This document shows positions 1 to 8,711 of a stretch of 38,662 nt of DNA, one piece after another; positions within the stretch are counted from its first letter, which is position 1; each line of letters opens with the position of its first letter. Source of the DNA: Limimaricola cinnabarinus LL-001. Its GTDB lineage: Bacteria > Pseudomonadota > Alphaproteobacteria > Rhodobacterales > Rhodobacteraceae. A program made the translations under genes and the position numbers. Under the pieces are notes generated by a model that was not told the DNA's origin, did no database searches, and saw only the letters and a list, made by a program, of their open reading frames with translations. The stretch lies in contig NZ_BATB01000036.1 in the NCBI RefSeq assembly GCF_000466965.1, positions 1 to 38,662 on the forward strand. The letters run 5' to 3'.

Positions 1-21
1 CTCGATCATGCCGCGCCTCAT
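1..21 (-). CDS. IS3-family transposase OrfB, N-terminal fragment at window edge
   Basis: Only MRRGMIE can be read before the window ends. The start codon overlaps the orfA stop in an ATGA arrangement (ATG at 21-19, TGA at 20-18). In IS3-family elements orfB encodes the DDE catalytic part and is translated by coupling or frameshifting from orfA. Nothing catalytic is visible here, so the call rests on position and the overlap. Confidence 0.55.
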
Positions 22-311
22 GTCTCGCCCCAGGGCTTGAGCTTTCTGGACAAAAAATCGTTGGCGACCGCCAGCTCGCCAATCTTGGCATGCAGCTCCT
101 TCACCTGCGCCTCGTCGACTTCGGGCGTCTTCTTTCCGCCCCGCTCGAAGACCCCTGAAGCGCCCTCGAGCAAAGCCCGCTTCCACTGATGGATCAGCGT
201 GGGATGCACCCCGAACCGGCTCGCCAGCTCGGCGGCCGTTTGTTCGCCTTTCAAAGCTTCCAGCGCGACCTTGGCCTTGAAAGCAGGCGCGTGCTGCTTG
301 CGTTTCGACAT
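18..311 (-). CDS. IS3-family transposase OrfA (helix-turn-helix protein)
   Basis: This 97-residue protein opens with a basic stretch (MSKRKQHAPAFKAKVALEAL) followed by a helix-turn-helix at about residues 25-45 (AAELASRFGVHPTLIHQWK). It ends in a charged, leucine-containing helix (about 65-90) that could dimerise. This is the standard shape of IS3 OrfA, which binds the element's ends and pairs with OrfB. The stop overlaps the orfB start. A GGAG-type ribosome site lies just upstream. The gene looks intact. Whether the element is still active depends on the part outside the window. Confidence 0.9.
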   Translation of the reverse strand: MSKRKQHAPAFKAKVALEALKGEQTAAELASRFGVHPTLIHQWKRALLEGASGVFERGGKKTPEVDEAQVKELHAKIGELAVANDFLSRKLKPWGET

Positions 312-388
312 CTCTGATCTCCTCGTCGGTGAAGATCAGCAGACAGCAAATCGTAGCTTACGTCAGTGCCCTGAAACCGGGGAGCACC

Positions 389-803
389 TCATGAGAATAC
401 CAGCATCCGCCAGCGCCAGACCGTGTATTTGTCGACCCCGAGCAGCAATGCAAGCTTCCGTACCGACTGCGGCGCAGAAGTGCCCAACATGTCCCGAAGC
501 ACGACCATGAACAGGTCAGGTCGATGAATGCGGCCCAGGACAGAGCCAGTCCGGCCCGAGTAGGTTTTCCCGCACCCCCGGCACCGGTAGCGTTGAATGC
601 CGGTGCGCGTTCGTTCCCCACTTCTGTCGGTGTTCGATACCGCAGGACGGGCACGGTTTCTCATGGCTTGCGCGCGCTTCGATCTCGGAGATCGCCTCCG
701 TTCTTCGTCGGGGATCCATGATCTTTGTCTGGGCATGCTCGATCTGAGCAGGGTTCAGATCGCCGAGTGCGTCCAGGAGACGTCGAAAGTCGTGGTGTAG
801 CAC
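389..803 (-). pseudogene. IS1595-type transposase remnant (zinc-ribbon N-terminal part)
   Basis: From a GTG start at 803 (GGAGG seven bases upstream) one frame gives the segment LHHDFRRLLDALGDL and later CPSCG. A second frame continues with YRCRGCGKTYS and a helical stretch ending WRWRMLVFS. The paired CPSCG and CRGCG motifs are the zinc ribbon found at the N-terminus of IS1595-family transposases. The two frames must be joined near 610-618 by a one-base shift. The protein then stops around 389, before any DDE catalytic domain, close to the inferred end of the IS3 element. The simplest reading is that the IS3 element landed in this gene. The exact subgroup is not determined. Confidence 0.7.
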
Positions 804-870
804 CGGGTGTCCTCCGTGGTGTTCACGGAAAAAGGTTGGCCTCTTTGTTCGAAAGCGAAGCGCGCCAACA

Positions 871-888
871 CATTTTGCGGACACCCCC
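871..888. repeat. Candidate terminal inverted repeat of the IS1595-type element
   Basis: Read on the minus strand this is GGGGGTGTCCGCAAAATG, lying 68 bases upstream of the transposase start. A G-rich end followed by an A-run at this distance fits the outer end of an IS1595-type element. The partner repeat is not in the window, so this rests on position and composition. Confidence 0.4.
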
Positions 889-926
889 TTACTATTTAGT
901 AACTTGCTTAACGTCGCGTGCCGGTC

Positions 927-954
927 TTGTCGCGCGGGCCCGATCCGCCTAACC
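927..954 (+). promoter_or_regulatory. Possible promoter for gmk
   Basis: TTGTCG at 927-932 and CTAACC at 949-954 are 16 bases apart, about 44 bases upstream of the gmk ATG. This is a weak match to a housekeeping promoter. It matters because the insertion scar ends about 40 bases upstream and may have cut gmk off from its former upstream genes. Confidence 0.3.
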
Positions 955-997
955 CCGGCCCCATCCAGATCGGCACTTGAACGGAGCAGCGGACATC

Positions 998-1632
998 ATG
1001 CAACGGCGCGGCCTTCTCATCATCCTGTCCTCGCCCTCCGGCGCCGGCAAATCGACGCTGGCGCGGCGCCTGCGCGCTTGGGACCCGACCTTGGGCTTCT
1101 CGGTCTCGGCCACGACCCGCGCGCCGCGACCGGGCGAGACCGATGGAGCCGACTATCACTTCGTCAGCGAAGAGCGGTTCAAGCATCTCGTGGCCGAAGG
1201 CGAGATGCTCGAGCATGCCCGCGTCTTCGAAAACTATTACGGTAGCCCACGCGGGCCGGTGGCAGAGGCGACCGAGGCCGGGCGCGACGTGTTATTCGAC
1301 GTCGACTGGCAGGGCGCGCAGCAGATCTCGAACAGCCGCATGGCCGACCAGGTGCTGTCGATCTTCATCCTGCCGCCCTCGATCGAAGAGCTGCACCGCC
1401 GCCTCGTCGGGCGCGCGCAGGACGCGCCCGAGGTGATCGAGCGGCGGATGCAGAAAAGCTGGGACGAGATCAGCCATTGGGACGGCTACGACTACGTGCT
1501 GGTCAATGACGAGCTTGACGTAACCGAGGCACGGCTCAAGATCATCATCGAGGCTGAACGTCTGCGCCGCAGCCAGCAGCCCTGGCTTCTTGACCATGTG
1601 CGCGGGCTGCAGGCGGAGTTCGAGGAGAGATC

Positions 1633-1636
<4 letters not shown>
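998..1636 (+). CDS. gmk: Guanylate kinase
   Basis: Converts GMP and ATP to GDP and ADP in the cytoplasm, an essential step in guanine nucleotide supply. The 212-residue protein has the P-loop SPSGAGKST at residues 12-20. This is followed by the GMP-binding stretch with STTR-like [11 protein letters not shown] and DGADYHF, then a conserved DVDWQGAQQ block. Length matches the family. The ATG at 998 is preferred over a TTG at 977 because the P-loop then sits at the usual distance, and GGAG at 983-986 can serve as ribosome site. The stop overlaps the next start (ATGA), so the two genes are translationally coupled. The gene has no in-window upstream partner, only the IS scar. Confidence 0.95.
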
Positions 1637-2154
<518 letters not shown>

Positions 2155-2167
2155 GATGCCGTGCGGA

Positions 2168-2542
2168 TCAGCTGCCGGACGCATGCGCGATCAGGTCGAA
2201 ATCGATCCACGGCGCGATCGTGCGGATCTCGTCACGCACCATCCATGCGCCGCGGACCGATGTCCTGACGAGCACCCGGTAGGGGCCGTCATAGCCCAGC
2301 GCCGTCAGCCTGAGCGCCAGATCCACCGCGTCGAACCGCGGCCCCATCAGGTCCGAGACGATCATCACCGGCTTCAGGCAGTAGAGAAGCTCCGATGTCA
2401 CCTGATCGAAACCGCAGTACCGCAAATCCTGCAATGTCTCGGCCGGGACCCTCACGGCTCTGCTCGGGGTTCGCGCGACCTGACCGACGGCGAGCGTGAT
2501 CTGCCCGTGATCATCATTGCGGACGAGCGGGTCGAGTGTCAT
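2168..2542 (-). CDS. Small receiver-like hypothetical protein
   Basis: A 124-residue protein if the ATG at 2542 is used, which has GGAG nine bases upstream; an ATG at 2569 would add nine residues. The middle holds a hydrophobic strand (KPVMIVSDLM), a helix with LALRLTALGYDG, a second strand (YRVLVRTS) and a C-terminal WIDFDLI. This alternation resembles part of a response-regulator receiver fold, but no clear phospho-acceptor aspartate with the acidic pair is visible. I recall similar short proteins in Rhodobacteraceae without assigned function. It points away from phoR and converges on the carbonic anhydrase gene. Function unknown. Confidence 0.65.
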   Translation of the reverse strand: MTLDPLVRNDDHGQITLAVGQVARTPSRAVRVPAETLQDLRYCGFDQVTSELLYCLKPVMIVSDLMGPRFDAVDLALRLTALGYDGPYRVLVRTSVRGAWMVRDEIRTIAPWIDFDLIAHASGS

Positions 2543-2687
2543 GCGATATAGCTCCGGCGACAGCGCCATTCATGCGCAATGTGTGATTAGGCCGCAGGCT
2601 CTACAGATTCGGGGGGGTGAATGGAACATTCAATCGCGCCGCGACCGAAACACCGTGACGGCATGGCCGGGAGTTGAGTGCTAAATC

Positions 2688-3722
2688 ATGGAATCCCTTG
2701 ATTCTCTCATGGCGGCCTTGCCGCTTCCGGTGCTGCTGATCGGCCCTGCCGAACGGATCGAGGCCGCGAATCCCGCGGCCCGGACCCTTCTGGGTGCGGC
2801 ACAGACGGGGCGGCACTATATCACCGCGCTGCGTCAGCCCGCCGTGCTCGACGCAGTGGAGGCGGTGCTGCGCGACGGCAAAGAGCGGCGCGCGCGCTAT
2901 CTCGGGCGTTCGGGCAGCCGCGACACCACGTGGGACGTCACGGCGGGGGCCGTGCAACTGCCCGGCGGGCGCGGCGTCGCACTCAGCTTCGAGGATGTCA
3001 CGGCGGTCGAGGCGGCTGGCGCGATGCGGCGCGATTTCGTCACTAATGTAAGCCACGAGCTGCGCACGCCGATCACCGCGCTGTCGGGCTTCATCGAAAC
3101 GCTGCGCGGCGCGGCGCGTGACGACGCCGCCGCGCGGGATCGGTTCCTCGGGATCATGGAGCGCGAGGCCGCGCGCATGTCGCAGCTCGTCTCCGACCTG
3201 TTGTCGCTCAGCCGCGTCGAGCAGGACGAACGGCTGCGCCCGACCGCACCGGTCGACCTGTCGGGCCTGACGGGGCAGGTGATCGCGCTGTTGGAGCCGA
3301 TCGCCGCGCAGGCCCGTCTGCGGCTGGTGTTCGAGGGTCCGGAGGCGCCGGTCGTGGTGCCGGGCGACGAGGAACAGCTGCGGCAGGTGCTGACCAACCT
3401 CATCGGCAACGCGATCAAGTATGGCGGCACGGAGCGTCCGGTCGAGGTCACGCTCACCGCGCCCGAGATCCAGCGCGACCTGCGCGGTCCCGGCGTACGG
3501 CTCAAGGTGCGCGACCATGGCGACGGCATCGCCGCACATCACCTGCCGCGGCTGACCGAGCGCTTCTACCGCGTCGATCCGCACCGCTCGCGCGCCGTGG
3601 GCGGCACCGGGCTCGGTCTCGCCATCGTCAAGCATATCGTGAACCGCCATCGCGGCCGGCTTCGGATCGAGAGCGTGCAGGGGCAGGGCAGTTCCCTCAC
3701 CGTGGTCCTGCCCAGCGAATAA
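2688..3722 (+). CDS. phoR: Phosphate-regulon sensor histidine kinase PhoR (soluble form)
   Basis: A 344-residue kinase expected to phosphorylate PhoB under phosphate limitation. Residues 1-110 form a PAS-like domain, then a HisKA dimerisation helix with SHELRTP (phospho-accepting His123), then a HATPase domain with N-box NLIGNAIKY, DHGDG and GGTGLGLAI. E. coli PhoR begins with two membrane helices; here none is seen. An in-frame TAA lies two codons before the ATG, so the protein cannot extend upstream. Sensing is therefore presumably through contact with PhoU and the Pst transporter. It heads the phosphate cluster, 161 bases before pstS, with a Pho box between them. Confidence 0.92.
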   Translation: MESLDSLMAALPLPVLLIGPAERIEAANPAARTLLGAAQTGRHYITALRQPAVLDAVEAVLRDGKERRARYLGRSGSRDTTWDVTAGAVQLPGGRGVALSFEDVTAVEAAGAMRRDFVTNVSHELRTPITALSGFIETLRGAARDDAAARDRFLGIMEREAARMSQLVSDLLSLSRVEQDERLRPTAPVDLSGLTGQVIALLEPIAAQARLRLVFEGPEAPVVVPGDEEQLRQVLTNLIGNAIKYGGTERPVEVTLTAPEIQRDLRGPGVRLKVRDHGDGIAAHHLPRLTERFYRVDPHRSRAVGGTGLGLAIVKHIVNRHRGRLRIESVQGQGSSLTVVLPSE

Positions 3723-3773
3723 CGCGCGTGAATGTCAGCCCTTGTCGTAGGGTCATCCGCGCTAGATCGCGGG

Positions 3774-3806
3774 CTGTCATGAAAGTTTTACACAACTGTC
3801 ACAAAA
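3774..3806 (+). promoter_or_regulatory. Pho box (PhoB binding site) before pstS
   Basis: Three consecutive 11-base units can be laid out: CTGTCATGAAA (3774-3784), GTTTTACACAA (3785-3795) and CTGTCACAAAA (3796-3806). The first and third match the CTGTCA-plus-A/T-tract PhoB half-site well; the middle one is degenerate. A TAACTA at 3820-3825 lies about 13 bases after the last unit, where the -10 of a PhoB-activated promoter is expected, without a good -35. The site would put pstSCAB-phoU-phoB under PhoB control, giving positive autoregulation of phoB. Confidence 0.85.
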
Positions 3807-3883
3807 CGGAGTTCCCACGTAACTAATCGGACGGCAACGGGGCGCCGCGGCGCTCCGGGGGAATGAAAAAACAGGAGCGATCC

Positions 3884-4924
3884 ATGTCCTTCGTCAAGAT
3901 GACCGCCTCGAGCGCGGCCCTCATCGCCGCCACCGCCGGCTTCGCCACCGCCCAAGGGCGCGACAACGTGCAGGTCGCCGGCTCCTCGACCGTGCTGCCC
4001 TATGCCTCGATCGTCGCCGAGGCCTTTGGCGAGAACTTCGATTTCCCGACCCCGGTCGTGGAATCGGGCGGCTCCTCGGCCGGTCTCGCGCGGTTCTGCG
4101 AAGGCGTGGGCGAAAACACCATCGACATCGCCAATGCCAGCCGCGCGATGCGCGAGGGCGAGGTCGAGGCCTGTGCCTCCAACGGCGTGAACGAGATCAT
4201 CGAAGTGCGCGTGGGCTATGACGGCATCGTCTTCGCTTCCGACATCAGCGGCGAGAGCTTCGCCTTCACCCCTGCCGACTGGTACAACGCTCTGGCCGCC
4301 GAGATCCCCGAGGGCGGCGAGATGGTCTCGAACCCCAACACCAGCTGGGCCGATGTCAACGCCGACCTGCCCGATCAGGAAATCCTCGCCTTCATCCCGG
4401 GCACCAAGCACGGCACCCGCGAAGTCTTCGAGGAGAAGGTGCTGCTCGCGGGCTGCGAGGAGACCGGCGCGATGCAGGCGATGTTGGACGCCGGCATGGA
4501 CGAGGACGCCGCCGAGGCGGCCTGCATCAAGACCCGCACCGATGGCGTGTCGATCGACATCGACGGCGACTACACCGAGACGCTGGCCCGTATCGAGGCC
4601 AACCCGAACGGCATCGGCGTCTTTGGCCTCTCCTTCTACGAGAACAACACCGACAGCCTGCAGGTCGCGACCATGTCCGGCGTCGAACCCTCGACCGAGA
4701 CCATCGCGTCGGGCGAATACCCGGTGTCGCGCCCGCTCTACTTCTACGTCAAGAAGGCGCATCTCGGCGTGATCCCCGGCCTGCAGGAATTCGTGGAATT
4801 CTTCGTGGCCGACGAGATCGCCGGTCCCGACGGCCCGCTGGCGGCCTACGGCCTCGTGGCCGACCCCGAGCTTGCCGCGACGCAAGAGACGGTGGCGAAC
4901 GGCACCACCATGGACGCGATGTAA
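3884..4924 (+). CDS. pstS: Phosphate ABC transporter, periplasmic binding protein PstS
   Basis: Binds inorganic phosphate in the periplasm and delivers it to PstCA. The 346-residue precursor starts with a signal peptide (about residues 1-23, ending GFATA before QGRDN). The mature protein opens with VQVAGSSTVLPY and continues with VESGGSSAGLARFCEG, both phosphate-contacting loops of the family, and has FIPGTKHGTREVFE later. The ATG at 3884 is chosen because AGGAG lies six bases upstream; an ATG at 3863 would put seven charged residues before the signal peptide. It is the first gene after the Pho box and is followed by a strong hairpin. Confidence 0.95.
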   Translation: MSFVKMTASSAALIAATAGFATAQGRDNVQVAGSSTVLPYASIVAEAFGENFDFPTPVVESGGSSAGLARFCEGVGENTIDIANASRAMREGEVEACASNGVNEIIEVRVGYDGIVFASDISGESFAFTPADWYNALAAEIPEGGEMVSNPNTSWADVNADLPDQEILAFIPGTKHGTREVFEEKVLLAGCEETGAMQAMLDAGMDEDAAEAACIKTRTDGVSIDIDGDYTETLARIEANPNGIGVFGLSFYENNTDSLQVATMSGVEPSTETIASGEYPVSRPLYFYVKKAHLGVIPGLQEFVEFFVADEIAGPDGPLAAYGLVADPELAATQETVANGTTMDAM

Positions 4925-4942
4925 CGCAGCCGTTATCGGAGA

Positions 4943-4964
4943 GGGGCGGCGGCAACGCCGCCCC
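4943..4964 (+). promoter_or_regulatory. Intercistronic hairpin after pstS
   Basis: A perfect nine-pair GC stem (GGGGCGGCG with CGCCGCCCC) closed by a GCAA tetraloop, starting 18 bases after the pstS stop. There is no T-run after it, so it is more likely an mRNA-stabilising or partial-termination element than a full terminator. Binding-protein transport operons often use such hairpins to keep the binding-protein message more abundant than the membrane-subunit messages. Confidence 0.7.
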
Positions 4965-5054
4965 CGACCGGTCTAGCATCCGCGCACGACAGACCCGACA
5001 CCGCCCCGGCCCGACGCGACCCCGCTTCGGGCCTCGACAATTGAAGGCCCCGCC

Positions 5055-6517
5055 ATGTCCCCGTCCTGGATCGCCCTGATCGTCCTGGCCATCGCCGCTG
5101 CCGGTTTCGTGCTGGCCCGCGCGCGTGCGCAAGGTGCGGCCAAACGCGAGGAGCGCAGGCTCCACTCCCTCCCGAATTACTATGGCTGGACCGCCGCGAT
5201 CTATGCCGCGGGGCCCGCGCTCCTGCTACTGGCCGTCTGGTTGCTGGCCCAGCCCGTCGCGACCCGAAGCCTCGTCTGGCCGGTGCTCGAAGCCGAGGCC
5301 GGGGAGGGTGCCGCACCCTCGCTGATGATGGCGACGTGCAACGTCTCGCCGCCGGGCTCGACGCCGCCGTCGCGCGCGGCACGCTCACCAACGCCGCCGC
5401 GCGCGACCTGCCGCCCGAGGCGTTGCGCGCGCAGATGGCGTCGCAGGGCGTGGCGCTCGGCTCGGACGTCACCCCGGCCACCCGCGACGCGGCGCTGCAC
5501 TGGCGGCGCATTTCCGGCACCGGCGATCTGGCGCGCGGCATCGCCGTGATCGGCCTCGCCCTTGCGGGGGCGGCTTGGGGCATCCGCCGCGCCCGGCCTG
5601 ATTTCCGCGCCCGCAACGCCGTCGAACGGGCAATGCGCGGCGTACTGATCTCGGCCGCGCTGATCGCGATCCTGAGCACGGTGGGCATCGTCCTGGCGCT
5701 CGTCTTCAACACCATCGAGTTCTTCCGCCTCTATCCGGCGGCGGAGTTCTTCTTCGGCACGACTTGGAGCCCGAGCTTCGGCGGCGGTTCCGAGCTTGGC
5801 ATCCTGCCGCTCCTTTGGGGCACGCTCTACATCTCGCTGATCGCGCTTCTGGTGGCGGTGCCGATCGGTCTCTTCGCGGCTGTCTACCTTGCCGAATACG
5901 CGCATCGCAACGTCCGCGCATGGGCCAAGCCGATGCTGGAGATGCTCGCGGGCATCCCGACCATCGTCTACGGCCTCTTCGCGCTGCTCACCGTCGGCCC
6001 GCTGCTGGTCGAGGCCTTCGGGCGCGGCGGCTGGCTCGGCTTGGGCTGGATGCAGGGCGGCACCGCCGTCATGACCGCGGGCCTCGTCATGGGCATCATG
6101 CTCATCCCCTTTGTCTCGTCGCTGTCGGATGACATCATCAACGCGGTGCCGCAGAGCCTGCGCGACGGGAGCCTCGGCCTCGGGGCGACCCGCTCCGAGA
6201 CGATCCGCCAGGTGGTGTTGCCCGCCGCACTTCCCGGCATCGTCGGCGCGGTACTGCTCGCGGCATCCCGCGCCATCGGCGAGACGATGATCGTGGTGCT
6301 GGGGGCAGGGGCCGCGGCCCGGCTGTCGATGAACCCGTTCGACGCCATGACCACGGTGACCGCCAAGATCGTGAGCCAGCTCACCGGTGACGCCGATTTT
6401 TCCTCGCCCGAGGCGCTGGTCGCCTTCGCCCTCGGCATGACCCTCTTCGTGATCACGCTGGCGCTGAACGTCGTCGCGCTGTGGATCGTGCGCCGCTACA
6501 GGGAGCAATACGAATGA
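5055..6517 (+). CDS. pstC: Phosphate ABC transporter permease PstC (frameshift near 5330)
   Basis: Membrane subunit of the phosphate importer. Residues 1-92 are read in one frame: an N-terminal membrane helix, the LHSLPNYYGW segment and a second helix. The rest is read in the next frame. The permease part follows, with six membrane helices and the coupling motif RAIGETMIVVLGAG. Adding one G to the GG at 5329-5330 joins the frames as SLMMGDVQRLAAGL and gives about 487 residues, the long PstC type with an N-terminal periplasmic domain (DUF3708-like) rather than the roughly 320 of E. coli. As written, translation would stop soon after 5549, or an internal GTG at 5336 would give a protein lacking the N-terminus. 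Start ATG 5055. The stop overlaps pstA (ATGA). Confidence 0.85.
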
Positions 6518-7878
6518 CCGATATCCCGCAATCCGGCGCGTTCCCGGCCGACCGCCCCGCGCCCAAGGGGGGCTCGCTGCTCGTCACCGATGCGCGCACG
6601 AAAAAGCGCAACCGCGCCGAACGCCGCTTCAAGGCCTATGGCATCGCAGCGCTTGGCATCGGCATGCTGTTCCTCGTGGCGCTCCTTTGGGCGATCCTGT
6701 CGAACGGGCTGACCGCCTTCACCCAGAGCTACGTGCAGCTCGACGTGCCCCTCCTCGAGGAAAAGCTCGACAAGGACGGCGACCGCGACCCGGCCAAGAT
6801 CGCCAAGGTCTCGACCTTCGGCTATGCGCCGTTGATCGAGCAGGCACTCACCGATCTGGTCGAAAGAACCGGCGTCGAGACCGAGCTCGCGCCCAAGGCC
6901 CTGACCAAGATCCTCTCCTCCTCGGCCGCCGCGCAGCTGCGCGACCGGGTGCTCGCCAACCCTGAACTGATCGGTCAGACCGTCTCGGTCGAGTTACTGG
7001 CCTCGAGCCGCGTCGATGGCTATCTCAAGGGCCGCGTCAGTCGCGCCAGCCTCGCGCGCGACAAGAACCTCGACGCCGAACATCTCGACCTGATCGACGC
7101 GTGGCGCGACGCGGGACTGGTGGAAAAGAGGTTCAACTGGGATTTCATCACCGGGGCCGACGCCTCGGATTCGCGCCCCGAGCAGGCGGGCATCGGCGTC
7201 GCCATGCTGGGTTCGCTCTTCATGATGCTGGTGGTGCTGATCCTGTCGCTGCCGATCGGCGTCGCGGCCTCGATCTACCTTGAGGAATTCGCACCGCAGA
7301 ACCGGCTCACCGACCTCATCGAGGTCAACATCTCGAACCTCGCCGCCGTGCCGTCGATCGTCTTCGGTATCCTCGGCCTCGCCGTGTTCATCCAGTTCAT
7401 GCACCTGCCGCAATCGGCGCCGCTGGTCGGTGGCCTCGTGCTGACGCTGATGACGCTGCCGACGATCATCATCTCGACCCGCGCCTCGCTGAAATCGGTG
7501 CCGCCCTCGATCCGCAACGCGGCGCTCGGCGTCGGCGCCTCCAAGATGCAGGCGGTGACGCATCACGTGTTGCCGCTGGCGATGCCGGGCATTCTCACCG
7601 GCACCATCCTCGGCCTCGCGCAGGCGCTTGGAGAGACCGCGCCGCTGCTGCTGATCGGCATGGTCGGCTACATCGCGACCAACTATCCCGAGGGCGTGGC
7701 CGAGGGCTTCCTCGCGCCCAACTCGGCGATGCCGGCGCAGATCTACGAATGGGCCAAGCGGGCCGATCCGGCCTTTTACGAGCGCGCCTGGGGCGGCATC
7801 ATCGTGCTGCTGGTGTTCCTCTTGGCCATGAACCTCATTGCGGTGCTGCTGCGCCGCCGCTTCGAGCGGCGCTGGTGA
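6514..7878 (+). CDS. pstA: Phosphate ABC transporter permease PstA
   Basis: Second membrane subunit of the phosphate importer. The 454-residue protein has one membrane helix near residues 45-68, then a soluble stretch of about 150 residues (periplasmic by topology, the DUF3333-type insert). The permease domain follows from about residue 225, with [13 protein letters not shown], the coupling loop around [10 protein letters not shown] and [14 protein letters not shown]. coli PstA is about 296 residues; the extra length is the insert. The start is the ATG overlapping the pstC stop. The pair PstC-PstA forms the phosphate channel served by PstB. It is followed by a 26-base gap and pstB. Confidence 0.95.
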   Translation: MTDIPQSGAFPADRPAPKGGSLLVTDARTKKRNRAERRFKAYGIAALGIGMLFLVALLWAILSNGLTAFTQSYVQLDVPLLEEKLDKDGDRDPAKIAKVSTFGYAPLIEQALTDLVERTGVETELAPKALTKILSSSAAAQLRDRVLANPELIGQTVSVELLASSRVDGYLKGRVSRASLARDKNLDAEHLDLIDAWRDAGLVEKRFNWDFITGADASDSRPEQAGIGVAMLGSLFMMLVVLILSLPIGVAASIYLEEFAPQNRLTDLIEVNISNLAAVPSIVFGILGLAVFIQFMHLPQSAPLVGGLVLTLMTLPTIIISTRASLKSVPPSIRNAALGVGASKMQAVTHHVLPLAMPGILTGTILGLAQALGETAPLLLIGMVGYIATNYPEGVAEGFLAPNSAMPAQIYEWAKRADPAFYERAWGGIIVLLVFLLAMNLIAVLLRRRFERRW

Positions 7879-7904
7879 GCGCTTACAGGGCAGGGGGCCC
7901 CGAC

Positions 7905-8699
7905 ATGAACGACATGCGAACCATGGACAATGCCGTGTTGAACGAGACCAAGATCACCGCGCGCGACGTGCACGTGCATTACGGCACCACCCACGCGATC
8001 AAGGGCGTCGATGTCGACATCGCCGACCGCACCGTCACTGCCTTCATCGGGCCGTCGGGCTGCGGCAAGTCGACCTTCCTGCGCTGTCTCAACCGGATGA
8101 ACGACACCATCCCCGGCGCGGTGGTCACCGGCGAGATCAAGATCGACGAGGCCGACATCTACGACCCCCGCGTCGATCCGGTGCAGCTTCGCGCCAAGGT
8201 CGGCATGGTGTTCCAGAAGCCGAACCCGTTCCCGAAATCGATTTACGACAACGTGGCCTATGGCCCCAAGATCCACGGGCTTGCCCGCAACAAGGCCGAG
8301 CTCGACGAGATCGTCGAGAAAGCACTGCGCCGCGGCGCGATCTGGGACGAGGTCAAGGACCGGCTGCACGCGCCGGGCACCGGGTTGTCGGGCGGCCAGC
8401 AGCAGCGCCTGTGCATCGCCCGTGCCGTCGCGACCGAGCCCGAGATCCTGCTGATGGACGAGCCGTGCTCGGCGCTCGACCCGATCGCCACCGCGCAGGT
8501 CGAGGAGCTGATCGACGAGCTGCGCCAGAACTTCTCGGTGGTGATCGTGACGCATTCGATGCAGCAGGCCGCACGGGTTAGCCAACGCACGGCCTTCTTC
8601 CACTTGGGCAACCTCGTCGAATACGGCGAAACCGGCAAGATTTTCACCAACCCCGAGGACAGCCGCACCGAGAGCTACATCTCGGGCCGGATCGGGTAA
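7905..8699 (+). CDS. pstB: Phosphate ABC transporter ATP-binding protein PstB
   Basis: The ATPase that powers phosphate import. A 264-residue protein with Walker [10 protein letters not shown] (residues 48-56), Q-loop [11 protein letters not shown], signature LSGGQQQR, Walker [13 protein letters not shown] and a switch histidine in VTHSM. PNPFP and CSALDP are typical of PstB over other ABC ATPases. The ATG at 7905 has AGGGGG about eight bases upstream; upstream in-frame codons would reach into pstA. Twelve bases separate it from phoU. PhoU is thought to contact PstB when relaying phosphate status to PhoR. Confidence 0.97.
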   Translation: MNDMRTMDNAVLNETKITARDVHVHYGTTHAIKGVDVDIADRTVTAFIGPSGCGKSTFLRCLNRMNDTIPGAVVTGEIKIDEADIYDPRVDPVQLRAKVGMVFQKPNPFPKSIYDNVAYGPKIHGLARNKAELDEIVEKALRRGAIWDEVKDRLHAPGTGLSGGQQQRLCIARAVATEPEILLMDEPCSALDPIATAQVEELIDELRQNFSVVIVTHSMQQAARVSQRTAFFHLGNLVEYGETGKIFTNPEDSRTESYISGRIG

Positions 8700-8711
8700 G
8701 GGAGCAGGGAC

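Larger units (their letters stand above)
1..365 (-). mobile_element. IS3-family insertion sequence, 5' part only
   Basis: The left edge of the window cuts an IS3-type element that reads on the minus strand. Its orfA is complete and the first seven codons of orfB are present; the rest lies outside the window. The outer end is not fixed. A minus-strand TGACGTAAGC starting at 365 has the 5'-TG usual for IS3-family ends and falls just inside the broken transposase next door, so 365 is used as a working boundary. The other terminal repeat would be needed to confirm it. Confidence 0.6.

Noticed and set aside
5318..5345. Programmed ribosomal frameshifting in pstC
   Set aside because: No slippery heptamer or following pseudoknot is visible, and the same kind of break occurs in four unrelated genes. 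A shared sequencing cause is simpler.
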